A stretch of 64,000 nucleotides of DNA, taken from NCBI GenBank assembly GCA_013138975.1, contig WTBR01000057.1, forward strand, positions 1-64,000, written 5' to 3'. The translations under genes were made by a program, and so were the position numbers. Under the pieces are notes generated by a model, which made no database searches, was not told the DNA's origin, and saw only the letters and a program-made list of their open reading frames with translations. The stretch is from Bacteroidales bacterium. Lineage in GTDB: Bacteria; Bacteroidota; Bacteroidia; Bacteroidales; UBA12077. Shown here piece after piece: positions 61,669-64,000 of this stretch; the first letter of the stretch is position 1, and the number at the start of each line of letters is the position of its first letter.

Positions 61669-63732
61669 TTACATTTTTACGATAACAGTATTGCTCATTA
61701 TTGATGTACTACCATCAGTATAAACAGCTTTGATTGTGTATTTGTAAGTTTTTTCCGGACTTAGTTTTTTATCCGTAAAACTATCTTCTTTACTATTCCC
61801 ATACAGGCGAGTGGCTTCTTCGCCTACACTTCTGTACACAAGAATTCGTTCTATCTGTTTATCGGTCTTAACAGACCAGGTGAGCTTTACTCTATCTGTT
61901 TGAACTCGTTTTTTAAGTTTAATTCCTTCGGTAATTTCCGATTTAACCTTGAAATAGCCTATGTTTGATGCCGGTGATTGAAGCTTACTATCATCTTCTG
62001 CAATGATATAGTAAGTATATTCTTTACCGGGTTTAACCGTTTTATCTAAATAAGTTGATGTAATGTTTTCACCTTTACCCAAGGATTCAAGCACAACAGT
62101 AAGTGAATCTGTTTCTGATTTTCGGAAGATATGATGATAAACAACATCGCTACTTGAACTATTAACCCACGTAATTTCAGGCTTAGTTTTAACATCGGCA
62201 ATATTTTTTATTACAGGTGAAACAGGAGGTATAATGTCGGGGCGTGTGATAGAAAGCATCTCTGAAAAACCGGATTGGTTTTGTCTTTCGTCAATGGCCC
62301 TTACTTTATAATGTATTTTTTTAGTAAGTGTTTTTAGGTTAATGCTATCAGCAAAAGTTGTATCAAGAATTTCTGCAGATGAGATTAACATGAACTCGAA
62401 CCTAGGATTATTTGCCCGGTAAACCCTATATCCATAAATATCTTCATCGGTGTTTGCTTTCCAGGAAAGTGTTACTTTTCCTGTTGTATCAATTTTTCCT
62501 GAGAAATATTGTGGTGGAGCAGGAGGAAAGCTATCTACACGCTCACAATAAGTTCTTAGCGGCGATAGTTTTTCTGTTTTATCACTATAAACCGAAATTA
62601 AATAATAATTAGTGAAACTTGGAGTACTATCTTTATATTCTCTTGATTTTGGTTCTTTACCATTGTAAATCAGTGTTTTCTTTCCGCTTGGTTTTTTCGA
62701 ACGATAAATGTTAAAACCTGTAATGTAATCGTTCATTTTCTCGGGATAATCCCAGTAGAGTTTTACAAAATTGTTATTGATAACTTCGTTTGTAACAATA
62801 ACAGGAGCATTTTTTAAAGGTAGAGTACCCTTACCAAAAATAGAATCGGATGCTGGGCCAACTTCTCCAAATGTACTTATTCCTTTTATCCTGTAATAAG
62901 CGGTTGATTTATTGTCGAGCAGGGTATCTATTTTATACATGTAATGGGGATTAATTCCTTTATCTGCTACCTGAACAGTTGCATTTTCGCTAATGCGTTT
63001 AAAGTTTTTACCGCCATCTGTAGATTTTTCGACAATATAGCTGTTGTATATATGTTTCAAATAGAGAATGTTCCATGAAAGATTTACCTCTTTGTCTCCC
63101 CATTCCGCAGCTAATTCAATAGGTTTTGGTAATGGCTGATATTCTGATAAACCTGTAAAATAAAATGCGGTATCTACAGCCAATGAATCGGGACAGTTGA
63201 TATACACTTTGTATAAGTATTTTTCTTTGGGTAGGGCAGTTTTGTCTGTAAAGTAAAGGCCGGAAAGTTTAGCCGTGTGTAAGGATTGGTCAGCAGCATA
63301 TAAAGCAAAACTAAAACGATGCTTTTCTTCTTTATATTTTTTATAGGCAATATGTGGATTTCCACCAACAGAAACTCCTTCTAAAACAGAACCGTAAATA
63401 CACTCGGCAGCAATACCCACGTATTTATCATCGGCATATTTTTCCCATGTTTCTATTGCAGCCGGCTTTAATGGTTGTTGGTTTAATATTGTTTCCGGTA
63501 TTACTTTCGGTATTTTTTTACCTTGTAAAAGCGTATAGCGTTTTACTATATATCCGTAGGTATTACCTAAACGCCACGTACTTGAATTTGTGGGAGCCCA
63601 ACGTAATAAAACAGAATCCTTTCGAGGACTTGCAATTAATTTCACACTGCTTTTTTGGGCTTGTGTTGGGTTTATGAATAATACAATACTTAGTATTGCA
63701 ATGAATATTGTTCTTTTAAGCATTAAATTCAC
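61669..63732 (-). CDS. Exported protein with multiple fibronectin type III domains
   Basis: 687 residues with a signal peptide of about 25 residues (RTIFIAILSIVLFINPTQAQ). About six FN3-like repeats can be picked out by their tryptophan strands and final YxYxIxA strands: VNLSWNILYLKHIYNSYIVE, VKLYWDYPEKMNDYITGFNI, VTLSWKANTDEDIYGYRVYR, PEITWVNSSSSDVVYHHIFR, VKLTWSVKTDKQIERILVYR, ending TYKYTIKAVYTDGS. No enzyme domain is present. It is first in an operon with the outer-membrane-like gene, suggesting a surface-exposed adhesin or scaffold and its anchor. Confidence 0.8.
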   Translation of the reverse strand: MNLMLKRTIFIAILSIVLFINPTQAQKSSVKLIASPRKDSVLLRWAPTNSSTWRLGNTYGYIVKRYTLLQGKKIPKVIPETILNQQPLKPAAIETWEKYADDKYVGIAAECIYGSVLEGVSVGGNPHIAYKKYKEEKHRFSFALYAADQSLHTAKLSGLYFTDKTALPKEKYLYKVYINCPDSLAVDTAFYFTGLSEYQPLPKPIELAAEWGDKEVNLSWNILYLKHIYNSYIVEKSTDGGKNFKRISENATVQVADKGINPHYMYKIDTLLDNKSTAYYRIKGISTFGEVGPASDSIFGKGTLPLKNAPVIVTNEVINNNFVKLYWDYPEKMNDYITGFNIYRSKKPSGKKTLIYNGKEPKSREYKDSTPSFTNYYLISVYSDKTEKLSPLRTYCERVDSFPPAPPQYFSGKIDTTGKVTLSWKANTDEDIYGYRVYRANNPRFEFMLISSAEILDTTFADSINLKTLTKKIHYKVRAIDERQNQSGFSEMLSITRPDIIPPVSPVIKNIADVKTKPEITWVNSSSSDVVYHHIFRKSETDSLTVVLESLGKGENITSTYLDKTVKPGKEYTYYIIAEDDSKLQSPASNIGYFKVKSEITEGIKLKKRVQTDRVKLTWSVKTDKQIERILVYRSVGEEATRLYGNSKEDSFTDKKLSPEKTYKYTIKAVYTDGSTSIMSNTVIVKM

Positions 63733-63867
63733 TTATTTTATATTTGTCTGACAATTATTTTTTTACTCTTATTTTTTAAAATGCAGGTGCAGAAATCATT
63801 TCCGAGCCTTTTTTTTACTACTTCAACTTTTATTCTTTTCAATTCACTTTAATTTACATTGAACGCC

Positions 63868-63956
63868 CGGATTGCAAATCCGCGCGAGCTGGTTACTATA
63901 TCTCCTTAATGTTAAGATAGATCTCAATAGCTCCGCTGGCGCGGATTTGCAATCCG
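63868..63956. repeat. Paired REP-like hairpins
   Basis: CGGATTGCAAATCCGCGC (63868-63885) and its exact reverse complement (63939-63956) enclose 53 bases. Each arm is itself nearly palindromic (CGGATT..AATCCG), so the unit can form either two small hairpins or one long one. It is G/C-rich compared with its surroundings, and a different type from the REPs at 16.7-20.5 kb. The rest of 63733-64000 holds no gene. Confidence 0.7.
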
Positions 63957-64000
63957 TGTCTTCTATCTTTTCACCCATATGTTATTAACTTTTGATCCAA

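Noticed and set aside
62412..63677. Plus-strand frames inside the fibronectin type III gene
   Set aside because: They are antisense shadows of a long, domain-supported gene.
1..64000. tRNA, rRNA and riboswitch genes
   Set aside because: I looked for rRNA blocks, CCA-adjacent cloverleaf ends and well-known riboswitch cores and saw none; a covariance-model scan would be needed to exclude small RNAs.

Overview
The window looks like chromosome from an AT-rich member of the Bacteroidota, probably a marine or anaerobic relative of the Marinilabiliales/Bacteroidales. The evidence is a secreted protein with a type IX secretion (Por) sorting domain, two proteins carrying the N-terminal signature of SusC-type receptors, promoters of the Bacteroidota form (TTG, about 19-20 bases, then TAnnTTTG), a split PntAA/PntAB/PntB transhydrogenase, and many short dispersed repeats of the kind common in this phylum. 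No rRNA, tRNA, CRISPR array or complete prophage was seen.

Layout. 1-13 kb is mostly housekeeping: the start of 2-oxoglutarate dehydrogenase E1 (minus), the transhydrogenase operon, a C45-like acyltransferase/sirtuin/S4 operon, a nitroreductase, a large TPR protein and a sodium:solute symporter. 13.4-20.5 kb is an accessory region: a Roco protein (LRR-Roc-COR), a formylglycine-generating-enzyme-fold protein, a methyltransferase, and about twenty REP-like hairpins of two types around a REP-associated transposase (RAYT). The RAYT is split by a 152-bp MITE-like element. 20.5-29.8 kb holds a two-component system with a divergent T9SS-sorted protein, a DM13 protein, a GDCCVxC protein, and a sigma factor/anti-sigma-like/VWA set. 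29.8-34 kb has repeats and a two-gene locus (frameshifted membrane protein plus P-loop ATPase).

34.1-42.3 kb is the most unusual part. Eight short gene units, including two toxin-antitoxin pairs, are separated by copies of one repeat family. In four units the bases just before the gene are complementary to the bases just after it (GTTA...TAAC ends), as in integron cassettes. This reads as an integron-like cassette array without a visible integrase. 42.3-47.3 kb has a PAS histidine kinase, a MATE pump with its MarR regulator and palindromic operator, and two pseudogenes. 47.3-64 kb returns to ordinary genes: a methyltransferase, a LytTR regulator, a YyaL-type thioredoxin-domain protein, a C_GCAxxG_C_C protein, an FtsX/MacB permease, an ECF sigma factor operon, an SDR/DUF2867 protein, a truncated PAS protein, and an outer-membrane-like protein paired with a fibronectin type III protein.

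A recurring theme is small mobile repeats that have broken genes. Three copies of one MITE-like element each carry a 6-bp target duplication. Two of them interrupt reading frames (the RAYT, and a secreted-protein pseudogene at 51.4-51.8 kb), and the frame is restored exactly when the element and one duplication are removed.
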